64,000 nucleotides of DNA from Candidatus Methylopumilus planktonicus (GTDB lineage: Bacteria; Pseudomonadota; Gammaproteobacteria; Burkholderiales; Methylophilaceae), in NCBI RefSeq assembly GCF_000981505.1, contig NZ_LN827929.1, forward strand, positions 1,240,001 through 1,304,000. Reading direction: 5' to 3'. Made by a program: the position numbers and the translations under genes. A model generated the notes under the pieces. It was not told where the DNA came from. It ran no database searches and worked only from the letters and a program-made list of their open reading frames with translations. This document shows, piece by piece, positions 24,211 to 33,465 of the stretch (positions are counted from its first letter, which is position 1; each line of letters starts with the position of its first letter).

Positions 24211-25115
24211 TGTTGAGAGTCAGTTTTCTTGGTTTTCTGCTCCTTTCTGTCTTAACAGGTTGTGCAAGCGGTCCTTCTTCCAAAAAAGATAGTGTATCTG
24301 CGCCTGCAAAAAAAGGTGGGGGCTATTACCTCGATGACGGTCCAGGCGATCATCCTCCTGGAGATATGGATGCAATTCCCGATGCAATACCTAAAGTAGA
24401 GCCCTTTCATTCACGCGCGAATCAGTCTTATATTGCACTCGATACCAAGTATGTCCCAATGACTTCTTTCTATCCTTATAAAGAGCAAGGTGTCGCTTCG
24501 TGGTATGGCAAGCGCTATCACGGAAAAAAAACATCGATCGGTGAAGTCTATGACATGTATAGCATGACGGGCGCTCACACTAAACTTCCTATTCCCTGTT
24601 ATGTGCGAGTGACAAACACTGAAAACAATAAAAGTGTTATTGTCAGAATTAATGATCGCGGTCCATTTAAAAAAAACCGTATCATCGATTTATCATATGC
24701 TGCAGCTTACAAATTAAGATTATCTGATAAGGGAAGTGGTCCAGTAGAAGTGGAGCTTATTGACCCAAGACAATTTAGTGCGCTCAAAAAAACAGCTGAT
24801 GTCATTAGTGAAAAAATAAAAGAAAAAGATGAGTTACCAACTCAAGCGAAGCTAGCTGAAGTCGTAATATCAAACGAGCATCTTTATATTCAAGCAGGGG
24901 CTTTTAAAAATGAAAAGAATGCAGACCTTTTATTAAAACAACTGTCAGACATGGGACTAGAAAATTCGCCATCATTTAAAAAACAATTTTCAGAGGATTT
25001 ATTCCATGTGGTGATTGGCCCTTTTAATTCGAAAGATGAAGCAAATAACATCGCAAATCTTATTAAATCAAAAATAAAAATTAGTATTTTTGTAGTCACT
25101 AAAGAAAAAAATTAA
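24210..25115 (+). CDS. rlpA: septal ring lytic transglycosylase RlpA (lipoprotein)
   Basis: RlpA cleaves denuded glycan strands and is anchored to the outer membrane. The 301 residues start with a lipoprotein signal ending in the lipobox LTGC (Cys18). A double-psi beta-barrel domain follows (GVASWYGKRYHGKKTSIGE and IVRINDRGPFKKNRIIDLS, with catalytic Glu and Asp). A C-terminal SPOR domain at about 220-301 binds denuded glycan. In relatives dacA often follows; here ybeD starts directly after the stop. Confidence 0.93.
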   Translation: MLRVSFLGFLLLSVLTGCASGPSSKKDSVSAPAKKGGGYYLDDGPGDHPPGDMDAIPDAIPKVEPFHSRANQSYIALDTKYVPMTSFYPYKEQGVASWYGKRYHGKKTSIGEVYDMYSMTGAHTKLPIPCYVRVTNTENNKSVIVRINDRGPFKKNRIIDLSYAAAYKLRLSDKGSGPVEVELIDPRQFSALKKTADVISEKIKEKDELPTQAKLAEVVISNEHLYIQAGAFKNEKNADLLLKQLSDMGLENSPSFKKQFSEDLFHVVIGPFNSKDEANNIANLIKSKIKISIFVVTKEKN

Positions 25116-25394
25116 ATGTCCGATCATAATATGCCTCCAGAAACCCTGATTGAGTTTCCATGTCATTTTCCGATTAAAGTGATGGGCGAAGTCCATGATG
25201 AATTTACATCTACCGTTATTGAAATCATTAAACATAAAAACGATAGTTTTGATCCGAGTACAATCGAGATGAAAGGAAGTCGTGAAGGTCGTTATATCAG
25301 TCTTACATGCTTTGTTTATGTCACAAGTAAGCCAGAATTAGATGACATCTATCGATCGCTTTCAACGCACCCGATGATTAAAGTCGTTCTATAA
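25116..25394 (+). CDS. ybeD: DUF493 / YbeD family protein
   Basis: This 92-residue protein belongs to the YbeD family, a small ferredoxin-like-fold domain commonly next to lipB. Typical features are LIEFPCHFPIKVMG, the central SREGRYISLTCFVYV and the final LSTHPMIKVVL. Its biochemical role is not established; an ACT-like regulatory role in lipoate metabolism has been suggested from fold and position. It begins directly after the rlpA stop and ends 4 bases before lipB. Confidence 0.88.
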   Translation: MSDHNMPPETLIEFPCHFPIKVMGEVHDEFTSTVIEIIKHKNDSFDPSTIEMKGSREGRYISLTCFVYVTSKPELDDIYRSLSTHPMIKVVL

Positions 25395-25398
25395 ATTT

Positions 25399-26013
25399 AT
25401 GTCAATCGATGTGAAATATCTCGGTATCACACCTTACGAATCTACATGGAATAAAATGAAAGTTTTTACTTCCAACAGAGCTGCCTCTACGCAAGATGAA
25501 ATATGGATTACAGAACATGAGGCTATTTATACAGTAGGTTTAAATCGAAAAGATTTTAACAAACCCTTAAGAACTGATATTGCAGTTCTCCCTGTTGATC
25601 GAGGTGGAAAAATTACTTATCACGGCAGAGGTCAGCTCATTATCTACCCCCTTATCGATCTTGAACGTTACCAACTCACAATCAGAACCTTTGTGACTTT
25701 AATCGAAAAAAGTATTGTGAGTTTTTTATCCCGTCGCGATATCAAAGCCAGTGCTAAAATAGAAGCTCCTGGAGTCTATATTGAAAATAAAAAAATTGCC
25801 TCATTGGGATTGCGTATCAAAAATCATGCTTCATATCATGGTTTGAGCATGAATATTGATATGGATTTGTCGCCTTTTGAAGCGATTGATCCTTGTGGTT
25901 TTAAAAACTTACAAATGACACAATTAAAAACATTTACAAATGATGTATCGGTTGAAGCGATAGGTTTCGAAATTGCGAACGATATTAAACATCAGCTACT
26001 CAATTTAAAATGA
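25399..26013 (+). CDS. lipB: lipoyl(octanoyl) transferase
   Basis: LipB transfers octanoate from acyl carrier protein to the lipoyl domains of 2-oxoacid dehydrogenases and GcvH. The 204 residues show [19 protein letters not shown], the catalytic Lys in KIASLGLRI and the catalytic Cys in [14 protein letters not shown]. It overlaps lipA by 4 bases, so the two consecutive steps are coupled. Confidence 0.96.
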   Translation: MSIDVKYLGITPYESTWNKMKVFTSNRAASTQDEIWITEHEAIYTVGLNRKDFNKPLRTDIAVLPVDRGGKITYHGRGQLIIYPLIDLERYQLTIRTFVTLIEKSIVSFLSRRDIKASAKIEAPGVYIENKKIASLGLRIKNHASYHGLSMNIDMDLSPFEAIDPCGFKNLQMTQLKTFTNDVSVEAIGFEIANDIKHQLLNLK

Positions 26014-26963
26014 TAAAACCTCATACTTCAAAACCCATAGGTGTCAAAGAAATTAATTTTGAGAAAACGTCTAAAAACCCTATCAAAATTATTGAAGCTC
26101 CTCTCAAAGCCAAACCGCATTGGATCAAAATGCAGCTGCCTCAAAGTCAGCGATTTAATGAAATTAAATCAATTTTAAGAAAAAATAATCTTCATAGCGT
26201 ATGCGAAGAAGCCAGTTGCCCCAATATCGGCGAATGCTTTAGTCAAGGTACTGCTACATTTATGATTCTCGGCGATCTTTGCACAAGACGCTGCCCATTT
26301 TGTGATGTCGGCCATGGAAGACCATTGCCACCTGATCCGGATGAGCCCAAAAAATTAGCCCAAACCATTCAAGAGCTCAATTTGAAATATGTAGTGATTA
26401 CCAGTGTAGATCGTGATGATTTACGAGATGGCGGAGCACAACATTTTGTCGATTGCATTAAAGAGATTCGTAGCATTTCTCCCAACACTAAAATAGAAAT
26501 TTTAGTACCTGACTTTCGAGGCCGCCTTGATAAAGCGCTTGATATTTTAAGCTTGATGCCACCTGATGTGTTTAATCACAACCTTGAGACCATTCCACGG
26601 CTGTATAAAAAAGCACGCCCAGGCTCAGATTATCAGCACTCACTTAATTTGCTATTAAATTTTAAAATAAAGTTTCCTGACATACCAACGAAGTCAGGTC
26701 TTATGCTAGGGCTGGGTGAAACAAATACTGAAATCATTGAAGTGATGAAGGATTTGCGAGCTCACAAAGTTGAAATGCTAACCCTTGGGCAATATTTACA
26801 ACCAAGCGTTCATCATCTGCCTGTTGATCGTTACGTCGATCCAAAAGAATTTGATGCTTTAAAAGAAGAAGCGGAACGCATGGTATTTTTATCGGTAGCA
26901 AGTGCCCCTATGGTGAGAAGTAGCTATCACGCAGATCTGCAAGCGCATGAGGCCCACAACTAA
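26010..26963 (+). CDS. lipA: lipoyl synthase
   Basis: LipA is a radical-SAM enzyme that inserts two sulfurs into octanoyl groups to make lipoyl cofactors. The 317 residues carry the auxiliary cluster cysteines C65, C70 and C76 ([13 protein letters not shown]), the radical-SAM cysteines C91, C95 and C98 (CTRRCPFC) and the C-terminal RSSYHAD, whose Ser ligates the auxiliary cluster. It follows lipB with a 4-base overlap; gshA begins immediately after its stop. Confidence 0.97.
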   Translation: MIKPHTSKPIGVKEINFEKTSKNPIKIIEAPLKAKPHWIKMQLPQSQRFNEIKSILRKNNLHSVCEEASCPNIGECFSQGTATFMILGDLCTRRCPFCDVGHGRPLPPDPDEPKKLAQTIQELNLKYVVITSVDRDDLRDGGAQHFVDCIKEIRSISPNTKIEILVPDFRGRLDKALDILSLMPPDVFNHNLETIPRLYKKARPGSDYQHSLNLLLNFKIKFPDIPTKSGLMLGLGETNTEIIEVMKDLRAHKVEMLTLGQYLQPSVHHLPVDRYVDPKEFDALKEEAERMVFLSVASAPMVRSSYHADLQAHEAHN

Positions 26964-28259
26964 ATGGTTCCTCATTTAAAAACCGCACTCACAGGACCAC
27001 TTCTTTCATTAGAAAAACATCTCATTCATGAAATGGCAAACATTGAACATTGGTTTCGCATTCAATGGTTAGAGCACGCAGCTCCCTTTTATGCATCTAT
27101 TGACTTAAGAAATGCAGGATTTAAATTAGCGCCTGTGGACACTAATCTTTTCCCAGGGGGTTTTAATAATTTAAATCCAGATTTTTTATCACTTTCTGTT
27201 CAAGCAGCGATGGTGGCAATTGAAAAAGTATGCCCTGAAGCTCATCGCCTTTTAATTATTCCTGAAAATCACACACGCAATATTTATTATTTAAAAAATT
27301 TATTTGAATTACAAAATATATTAAGAAAATCAGGTCTTGATGTACGCATTGGTAGTCTAGATACAACAATTTCTGAACCAACAACAATTGCAGTTGAAAA
27401 TAATAGGTCTTTACTTATTGAGCCTTTAAAACGCATCAAAAATAGGCTAGTACTTGAAAATAAGACGCTCGGTAATTTCGATGCATGTGCCATATTATTA
27501 AATAATGATTTGTCTGCCGGTATTCCTGATGTATTAAAAAATATTGAACAAAATTTAATACCCCCTCTTCATGCAGGATGGTCATCACGCAGAAAATCTC
27601 AGCATTTTAAAGCTTACGATGAGGTCGTGAAATCATTTGCTGAATTTATTAAGGTAGATCCCTGGCTCATAAACCCTTATTTTGATCAAGCAAGTGGTAT
27701 TGATTTTCATGCAAGACAAGGCGAAGATGAGCTTGCGATAAAAGTAGAGCAAATTTTAAATAAAATACAATCAAAATATAAAGAATACAAAATTGAGCAT
27801 GAGCCATTTGTGATTGTTAAGGCGGATGCTGGCACTTATGGTATGGGCATCATGACAGTGAAACATGGGGACGAATTAAGAAATTTAAATCGAAAATCCC
27901 GTAATAAAATGTCTGTTGTGAAAGAGGGCTTGGAAGTTTCAGAAGTGATTATTCAAGAAGGCGTCTATTCTGAAGAATGTATTAACGAAGCTGTCGCAGA
28001 GCCTGTCGTCTATATGATAGACCATTTTGTTATTGGTGGTTTTTATCGTGTGCATACCACACGAGGCAAAGATGAAAATCTTAATGCACCTGGTATGCAT
28101 TTCGTCCCTTTAGCCTTTGAAACTTCGTGCTCGACGCCTGAGATAGATGAGTCGCCCCTTTCAACGCCCAATCGATTTTATGCTTATGGTGTAATCGCAA
28201 GATTAGCGCTTCTTGCAGCGTCCATTGAACTCGAAACTCATGATCCAATAAATCAGTAA
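26964..28259 (+). CDS. gshA: glutamate-cysteine ligase, Acidithiobacillus-type
   Basis: This enzyme makes gamma-glutamylcysteine, the first step of glutathione synthesis. The 431-residue protein looks like the family first described from Acidithiobacillus ferrooxidans, common in betaproteobacteria and unrelated in sequence to the Escherichia coli enzyme. The characteristic N-terminus has YASIDLRNAGFKLAPVDTNL and FPGGFNNLNPDF, and the ATP region has FVIVKADAGTYGMGIMTV. It shares its stop with the gshB start (TAATG), so both steps are coupled. Confidence 0.9.
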   Translation: MVPHLKTALTGPLLSLEKHLIHEMANIEHWFRIQWLEHAAPFYASIDLRNAGFKLAPVDTNLFPGGFNNLNPDFLSLSVQAAMVAIEKVCPEAHRLLIIPENHTRNIYYLKNLFELQNILRKSGLDVRIGSLDTTISEPTTIAVENNRSLLIEPLKRIKNRLVLENKTLGNFDACAILLNNDLSAGIPDVLKNIEQNLIPPLHAGWSSRRKSQHFKAYDEVVKSFAEFIKVDPWLINPYFDQASGIDFHARQGEDELAIKVEQILNKIQSKYKEYKIEHEPFVIVKADAGTYGMGIMTVKHGDELRNLNRKSRNKMSVVKEGLEVSEVIIQEGVYSEECINEAVAEPVVYMIDHFVIGGFYRVHTTRGKDENLNAPGMHFVPLAFETSCSTPEIDESPLSTPNRFYAYGVIARLALLAASIELETHDPINQ

Positions 28260-29182
28260 TGTTGCCTATTCTCTTTATCATCGACCCACCACAGTCTCTT
28301 CATTTAAAGAAGGATTCAACCTTTGCCTTAATGAAAGAGGCTGTTAAACAAAATCATGAAGTTTATTTTTGTTTGCAACATGACTTATATATTGATGCCA
28401 ACCAATTATTCTGTAGAACGCATCACTTTGATGTAAATATTTTTCCGAATCATGCAAAAACTTATGAAACTCATCCTGTTTCATTTTTTAATGCGCTCTT
28501 TATGAGAAAAGATCCGCCAGTTGACCAGGCTTATCTTCATACGACTTTCTTGTTAGATATTGCTAAAAAATCAAATGTGAAGGTATTTAATAACCCTTCT
28601 TCTATTAGAAGTTGGAATGAAAAAATATCTATACTCCAGTTTGGTGATCTCATACCTAAAACTTTAGTCACAGCCAATTCAGAGATTGTGAAGCAGTTTT
28701 TTAAAGATCATGGCGATATCATTTTAAAACCCCTTGACGGCATGGGTGGCAAAAATATTTTCCGCGTCAGTGAGTTTGAAAAAAATCTTAATGTAATTTT
28801 AGAAATCATGACCAACCATGGCCATCAAATGATTATGGCCCAGCAATATATTCCAGAAATTAAATTAGGTGATAAACGTATCGTCATTATTGAAGGAAAA
28901 CCTTTCCCTTATGCATTGGCTCGAATTCCTATGGAAGGCGAAACACGCGGTAATTTAGCATCAGGGGGCCAAGGCGTCGCACAAGCTTTATCAAAAAGAG
29001 ATGAAGAAATTGCCATGATTGTAGGTAAAAAACTATTAAGCGAGGGGCTTCATTTTGTGGGGATTGATGTTATTGGTGATTTTTTAACAGAAATCAATGT
29101 AACAAGCCCTACCGGTATTGTGGAACTTTTTGAACAGACAAAACAAAATCCTGCAGAACTTATTATTAATGCGCTTCATTAA
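28259..29182 (+). CDS. gshB: glutathione synthetase
   Basis: GshB adds glycine to gamma-glutamylcysteine. The 307 residues form an ATP-grasp enzyme with ILKPLDGMGGKNIFRV, the substrate region PFPYALARIPMEGETRGNLASGG (family hallmark RGNLAAGG) and FVGIDVIGDFLTEINVTSPTG. In methylotrophs glutathione also buffers formaldehyde. It follows gshA with a one-base overlap and its end overlaps the apbE start by 14 bases. Confidence 0.96.
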   Translation: MLPILFIIDPPQSLHLKKDSTFALMKEAVKQNHEVYFCLQHDLYIDANQLFCRTHHFDVNIFPNHAKTYETHPVSFFNALFMRKDPPVDQAYLHTTFLLDIAKKSNVKVFNNPSSIRSWNEKISILQFGDLIPKTLVTANSEIVKQFFKDHGDIILKPLDGMGGKNIFRVSEFEKNLNVILEIMTNHGHQMIMAQQYIPEIKLGDKRIVIIEGKPFPYALARIPMEGETRGNLASGGQGVAQALSKRDEEIAMIVGKKLLSEGLHFVGIDVIGDFLTEINVTSPTGIVELFEQTKQNPAELIINALH

Positions 29183-30218
29183 GTTTTTTTTTATAGTTTT
29201 AGGCTTTTCTTTTCTTCAGTCTTGTTCTAATCCATCCTTATACCAATCTAAACATTATGTATTTGGAACCATTGTAGACATTTCTATTTACGGTGAAGAT
29301 GAAAAAAAAGCAGAAAAAGTCACCAAAGCTGTTCTTGAGGAATTTACAAGGCTTCATAACTCTCTTCATGCTTGGGAAAAAAGTGATCTTACTGATCTCA
29401 ACGAGTCTATCTCAAAAAATAAGCCTTACAAAAATGCCTCTTCAGAACTTATTGAAATCATCAAAAATGCGAGAGAACTAGAAAGGGCTTCAAACCATCT
29501 CTTTAATCCAGCCATAGGTGAGCTCATCAATTATTGGGGATTTCATCAAAATGAATTTAATTCAATGCATCCTAATCAATTGAAAATAAAAAACCTTGTT
29601 GCAAGAGGTCCCTCGCTAGACCAACTTCACATTTCAGGATCAACCATTAAGAGCACAAATCCTCACGTAAAAATTGATCTTGGTGGATATGCAAAAGGAT
29701 ATGCGCTTGACCAAGCAAGTAAAATTATTCATGAGCATCATATTAAAAATGCGCTTATAAATATTGGTGGCAATATTATGGCAATTGGCCAACATGGTAA
29801 TAAACCTTGGCGTGTTGGCATTCAAGACCCTAGAGGCGCGCAAGCGATTGCAAAAGTTGATTTACTTGACGGGTGGGCTATCGGGACATCAGGCGACTAT
29901 CAACGGTATTTTATAAATGATGGCAAACGCTATTGTCACCTTATCCACCCATTTACAGGGTACCCGGTCCAAGGTGTTTATTCTGCGACAGTCCTGATAG
30001 AGCCCTCTCAAAATGCTGGTACTTTATCGGATGTATTATCTAAACCACTATTTATCAGTAAAAAAGAAGATAGAAAAGATATAGCAAAAAAACTTCGAAT
30101 CTATCACTACTTAATTATTGAAGATAAACACATATCAATGACAAAGGCGATGGCAGATAAAATTCAATTCTTAAATCCCAATACTCAAAAAAATAATCAA
30201 ATTGAAATTACGCTCTAA
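29169..30218 (+). CDS. apbE: FAD:protein FMN transferase (ApbE lipoprotein)
   Basis: ApbE covalently attaches FMN to a Thr/Ser of exported or membrane proteins. I use ATG at 29169 (349 residues), because it gives a proper lipoprotein signal ending in LQSC. The earlier in-frame ATG at 29118 lies inside gshB and would bury the signal. Family motifs are VFGTIVDISIYGE near the N-terminus, KIDLGGYAKGYALDQ, LINIGGNIMAIG and AIGTSGDYQRYF. It overlaps the next gene, a NusG-domain-II protein, by 17 bases. Together with the Gx-transporter-like gene this forms a conserved flavin/redox trio. Confidence 0.92.
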   Translation: MRFIKFFFIVLGFSFLQSCSNPSLYQSKHYVFGTIVDISIYGEDEKKAEKVTKAVLEEFTRLHNSLHAWEKSDLTDLNESISKNKPYKNASSELIEIIKNARELERASNHLFNPAIGELINYWGFHQNEFNSMHPNQLKIKNLVARGPSLDQLHISGSTIKSTNPHVKIDLGGYAKGYALDQASKIIHEHHIKNALINIGGNIMAIGQHGNKPWRVGIQDPRGAQAIAKVDLLDGWAIGTSGDYQRYFINDGKRYCHLIHPFTGYPVQGVYSATVLIEPSQNAGTLSDVLSKPLFISKKEDRKDIAKKLRIYHYLIIEDKHISMTKAMADKIQFLNPNTQKNNQIEITL

Positions 30219-30576
30219 ATTTTTTCTTGGCGATAGTCTTGTTATTTTAGTAAGTCTTGTCTTTATTATTTTTGCATTTAAGACTTTCTGGCATTTTGAA
30301 ACAGGCAGTGTTGTGCAAGTGAACTTTCAAGGGAAAACATATGGAAACTTCAGTCTATTTCAAGATAAAAAAATTAGCCTAGCAGGTAGGGAAGGTGAAA
30401 GCATGATTGAAATTAAAAATGGTCAGGCTCGCTTTAAGTCTGCTCCATGTAAAAATCAATATTGTGTTCAACAAGGCTGGATTCGTTTCACAGGACAAAT
30501 ACTGATTTGTATCCCGAATGAAATAAGCATTGAAATTTTAGGCAAAACGAAAGCTTATGACTCGCTCAATTATTAA
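30202..30576 (+). CDS. NusG domain II-containing membrane-anchored protein (EetA-like)
   Basis: This 124-residue protein starts with TTG inside apbE and has one N-terminal membrane helix (SLVILVSLVFIIFAFKTF). An extracytoplasmic beta domain of the NusG-domain-II type follows, with the hallmark APCKNQYCVQQGWI and GQILICIPNEISIEI. The CKNQYC pair could bind metal or form a disulfide. In Listeria the homologue EetA sits with EetB and an ApbE protein in a flavin-based extracellular electron transfer locus. The same ApbE-NusG II-Gx order is seen here, but no electron-transfer partner is present. Function is therefore inferred by family only. Confidence 0.8.
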   Translation: MKLRSKFFLGDSLVILVSLVFIIFAFKTFWHFETGSVVQVNFQGKTYGNFSLFQDKKISLAGREGESMIEIKNGQARFKSAPCKNQYCVQQGWIRFTGQILICIPNEISIEILGKTKAYDSLNY

Positions 30577-31078
30577 AATTAAAACGACTTTGCTTGATCA
30601 TCAAATTGCTCAACTAAGTGCGATTGCCATTGGTCTTAGCCTGATTGAATCGGTATTGCCATCCCCCATGCCAGGTGTAAAGCCAGGCATAGCTAATATC
30701 ATCACGCTTTATGCCTTATATCGTTTTAGTTTTAAAACAGCGATGTGGGTCAGTATCATAAGAGTCTTTGCAACAAGTCTCATATTAGGACAGTTTTTAA
30801 GTCCTACCTTTATGTTGAGCCTAACTGGATCAATCCTTAGTCTTTTGACTTTATATTTTGGTATTAAATTACCCTCTAAAATTTTCAGTCCCCTAAGCCT
30901 TTCCATTCTCTCTTCTTTTGCTCACATTGCAGGTCAGCTTATTCTTGTTCGTTTATGGCTTATCCCCCATGCCAGCATCTATTATTTGATCCCTATTTAT
31001 AGTGCAGCTGCACTTTTATTTGGATTCATCAATGGATGGATTACATGCCACTTACTTAAACAGCACAATTCCATATAA
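30557..31078 (+). CDS. Gx transporter family membrane protein (EetB-like)
   Basis: The 173-residue protein is almost entirely hydrophobic, with about five segments, and has the Gx-family motif ESVLPSPMPGVKPGIANIITL. Proteins of this family are often labelled 'heptaprenyl diphosphate synthase component I', but they resemble the S-components of ECF transporters. EetB of Listeria is one. It overlaps the NusG-domain-II gene by 20 bases, and apbE precedes both. A role in handling flavin or quinone for the ApbE substrate is plausible but unproven; no ECF ATPase genes lie nearby. Confidence 0.8.
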   Translation: MTRSIIKIKTTLLDHQIAQLSAIAIGLSLIESVLPSPMPGVKPGIANIITLYALYRFSFKTAMWVSIIRVFATSLILGQFLSPTFMLSLTGSILSLLTLYFGIKLPSKIFSPLSLSILSSFAHIAGQLILVRLWLIPHASIYYLIPIYSAAALLFGFINGWITCHLLKQHNSI

Positions 31079-31128
31079 CACATCTAGAAAATGCTAAAAT
31101 AAACAAAGTCAAAAAAGGTATAGTCATC

Positions 31129-31257
31129 ATGAAAAAATATCTATGTATTTATATAAGCATCTTCATGCTTCTAAACTTAGTCGGATGTGGCACCAAAGGA
31201 GGTTTATATATTCCTGAGAAAAAATATCCGCAAGATACAGCGCCTGAGAAAAAATAA
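31129..31257 (+). CDS. lptM: LptM-like small lipoprotein
   Basis: A 42-codon gene encodes a signal peptide (MKKYLCIYISIFMLLNLV) followed by the lipobox VGC and the mature start CGTKGGLYIPEKK. This CGxKGxLYxP pattern is the LptM (YifL) hallmark. LptM helps mature the LPS translocon LptD-LptE in the outer membrane. The stop lies 3 bases before lysA, and the lptM-lysA order is common in related bacteria. An AAAAAGGT Shine-Dalgarno-like stretch precedes the ATG. Confidence 0.88.
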   Translation: MKKYLCIYISIFMLLNLVGCGTKGGLYIPEKKYPQDTAPEKK

Positions 31258-31260
31258 ATA

Positions 31261-32517
31261 ATGGGCCAAACGTCATTCATTCATCCTGCCCAAGGTGTCC
31301 TTTTTGCAGAGGGCATTTCACTTGAAGCCATTGCGAAAGAATTTGGTACGCCCACTTATGTTTATTCCAAAAATACGCTGATTCAAACTTTTGAGTCTTT
31401 TAAAAAAGGCCTTCTCAAGACGGATCATCTTATATGTTTTGCAGTGAAAGCTAACTCTAATATCGCGATTCTTAATCTCTTTGCAAGCTTAGGTGCAGGC
31501 TTTGATATTGTGTCGGGCGGTGAACTTGAGCGCGTCATTTATGCTGGTGGTGATCCACAAAAAATTGTTTTCTCAGGTGTAGGCAAAACTGAATCTGAAA
31601 TTGTTGCCGCTTTAAAAGCGAATATATTATGTTTCAATGTGGAATCTAGAAGCGAACTTATTCGCATTCAAGAAGTTGCAGAGAAAATAAATATCAGGGC
31701 ATCTATCTCTATTCGTGTCAATCCGGATGTGGATGCCAAAACTCACCCTTACATTTCAACAGGATTAAAAGACAACAAATTTGGTGTCGATTTTAATCAA
31801 GCGCTTTCACTCTATCTTGATGCAAAAAGTATGAGTTATATTGATATTAAAGGCATTGATTGTCATATTGGCTCACAGATTATAGAACTTAACCCTTTTA
31901 TAGATGCACTGGATCGCGTACTTTCTCTTGTAGATCAACTTAAAAAAAATAATATTCATTTAAGTCATATTGATATTGGCGGCGGTATTGGGATTTGTTA
32001 CCAAGATGAATCTCCTCCTGACTTTGAAATTTATATAAAAGAAATCTTAAATAAGATTAAAGACCTTAATGTCAAAATTATTTTCGAACCTGGTCGAGCG
32101 CTTGTGGGTAACGCAGGTGTACTTTTATCTAAAGTAGAATATTTAAAACAAAATGATATCAAACACTTTGCCATCATTGACGCTGCCATGAATGATCTCA
32201 TGAGGCCTACTTTATATGACGCTTATCATGCAATTAAATTGGTTCGCGAACATGATGCGAAACCTCAATTGTTTGATGTTGTAGGTCCAGTTTGTGAAAG
32301 TGGTGACTTTATTGCAAAAAATCGATCTTTGACATTAAAAGAAAATGATCTTATTTGTATAATGTCGGCTGGAGCTTATGGCATGAGTATGAGTTCAAAT
32401 TACAATTCACGTGGGCGCGCAGCGGAAGTCATGGTAGATCAAGATAAGCTTTATGAAATTAGAACACGTGAAAAATCGAGCGACTTATTTAAGCTCGAAA
32501 AGAAGCTACCGCTTTAA
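31261..32517 (+). CDS. lysA: diaminopimelate decarboxylase
   Basis: LysA decarboxylates meso-diaminopimelate to lysine, the last step of lysine synthesis. The 418-residue PLP enzyme has the Lys in CFAVKANSNIAILNL, HIGSQI, GGGIGICY, the EPGRALVGNAG phosphate region, and the C-terminal CESGDF and AGAYGMSMSSNYNSRGR motifs. It follows lptM by 3 bases and converges with purU, overlapping by 4 bases. Confidence 0.96.
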   Translation: MGQTSFIHPAQGVLFAEGISLEAIAKEFGTPTYVYSKNTLIQTFESFKKGLLKTDHLICFAVKANSNIAILNLFASLGAGFDIVSGGELERVIYAGGDPQKIVFSGVGKTESEIVAALKANILCFNVESRSELIRIQEVAEKINIRASISIRVNPDVDAKTHPYISTGLKDNKFGVDFNQALSLYLDAKSMSYIDIKGIDCHIGSQIIELNPFIDALDRVLSLVDQLKKNNIHLSHIDIGGGIGICYQDESPPDFEIYIKEILNKIKDLNVKIIFEPGRALVGNAGVLLSKVEYLKQNDIKHFAIIDAAMNDLMRPTLYDAYHAIKLVREHDAKPQLFDVVGPVCESGDFIAKNRSLTLKENDLICIMSAGAYGMSMSSNYNSRGRAAEVMVDQDKLYEIRTREKSSDLFKLEKKLPL

Positions 32518-33368
32518 TCAAAAATAACAGTTTTGTTCCCGTAAATAAGAATACGATTCTCTATATGCCAACGCACTGCTTTATATAAAACGATACGCTC
32601 TAAATCTCTGCCTTTTTGAATGAGATCTTCTACTTGGTCGCGATGTGAGATGCGATCGATATCTTGCTCAATGATCGGTCCCTCATCTAAGACTTCGGTC
32701 ACATAGTGACTCGTGGCCCCAATTAATTTAACCCCCCGCTCAAAAGCTCGATGATAAGGTTTGGCACCAATAAAAGCAGGTAAGAAAGAATGGTGAATGT
32801 TAATCACGCATTGTGGGTAACGTTTTACAAAATCTTCACTTAAGATTTGCATATAACGAGCAAGGACTATGAAGTCGACTTGATATTCATCAAATAATGC
32901 AAATTGCTCCGCTTCAGCTTCTTTCTTTTTATCTTTTTCAAAAGGGATATGAAAAAAGGGAATGTCATAAAATTCAGCGAGCTTTTGTGCATTTAAATGA
33001 TTACTAATAATGAGGGGGATATCACATTGAAGCTCATTATTTTTATAGCGATGAAGTAAGTCTGCTAAACAATGATCGTATTGTGACACCATAATCGCCA
33101 TGCGCGGTTTGTCTGCGGATAGCTTTAATTCCCATGTCATTTTATAAGTTTTAGCGATAACCTCAAAAGCTTGCGCAAAAGAGGCTTCATCTAGAGAAAA
33201 ATCTTTTAAATCCCATTCAACCCGCATAAGGAAAAGACTATTTTCAGCATCTTGATGTTGGTCAGCATGCAAAATATTTGCATTATGTTGATATAAAAAA
33301 TCTGCGATAGCTGCCACAATACCTTTAGCATCTGGGCAAGTAATTAATAAGGTCGCTGAATTTTTCAT
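32514..33368 (-). CDS. purU: formyltetrahydrofolate deformylase
   Basis: PurU releases formate from 10-formyl-tetrahydrofolate, balancing one-carbon pools, which is a sensible function in a methylotroph. The 284 residues have an N-terminal ACT domain (LLITCPDAKGIVAAIADFL) and a formyltransferase-like domain with LARYMQILSEDF, the catalytic INIHHSFLPAFIGAKPYH (Asn, His) and a downstream Asp in LDEGPIIEQD. It stands alone on the minus strand, convergent with lysA and divergent from ispH. Confidence 0.94.
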   Translation of the reverse strand: MKNSATLLITCPDAKGIVAAIADFLYQHNANILHADQHQDAENSLFLMRVEWDLKDFSLDEASFAQAFEVIAKTYKMTWELKLSADKPRMAIMVSQYDHCLADLLHRYKNNELQCDIPLIISNHLNAQKLAEFYDIPFFHIPFEKDKKKEAEAEQFALFDEYQVDFIVLARYMQILSEDFVKRYPQCVINIHHSFLPAFIGAKPYHRAFERGVKLIGATSHYVTEVLDEGPIIEQDIDRISHRDQVEDLIQKGRDLERIVLYKAVRWHIENRILIYGNKTVIFD

Positions 33369-33465
33369 AGGATTATGTGTCTATTTTGAATAAAACGAAT
33401 TATACATGGACAATCAGGAATAAAATAATAGGCCGTCACTATCAAAACCCCTAAAATATAAACCT

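Noticed and set aside
29118..29168. Longer start for apbE inside gshB.
   Set aside because: It would place 17 polar residues before the lipoprotein signal; ATG at 29169 gives a proper signal and lipobox.
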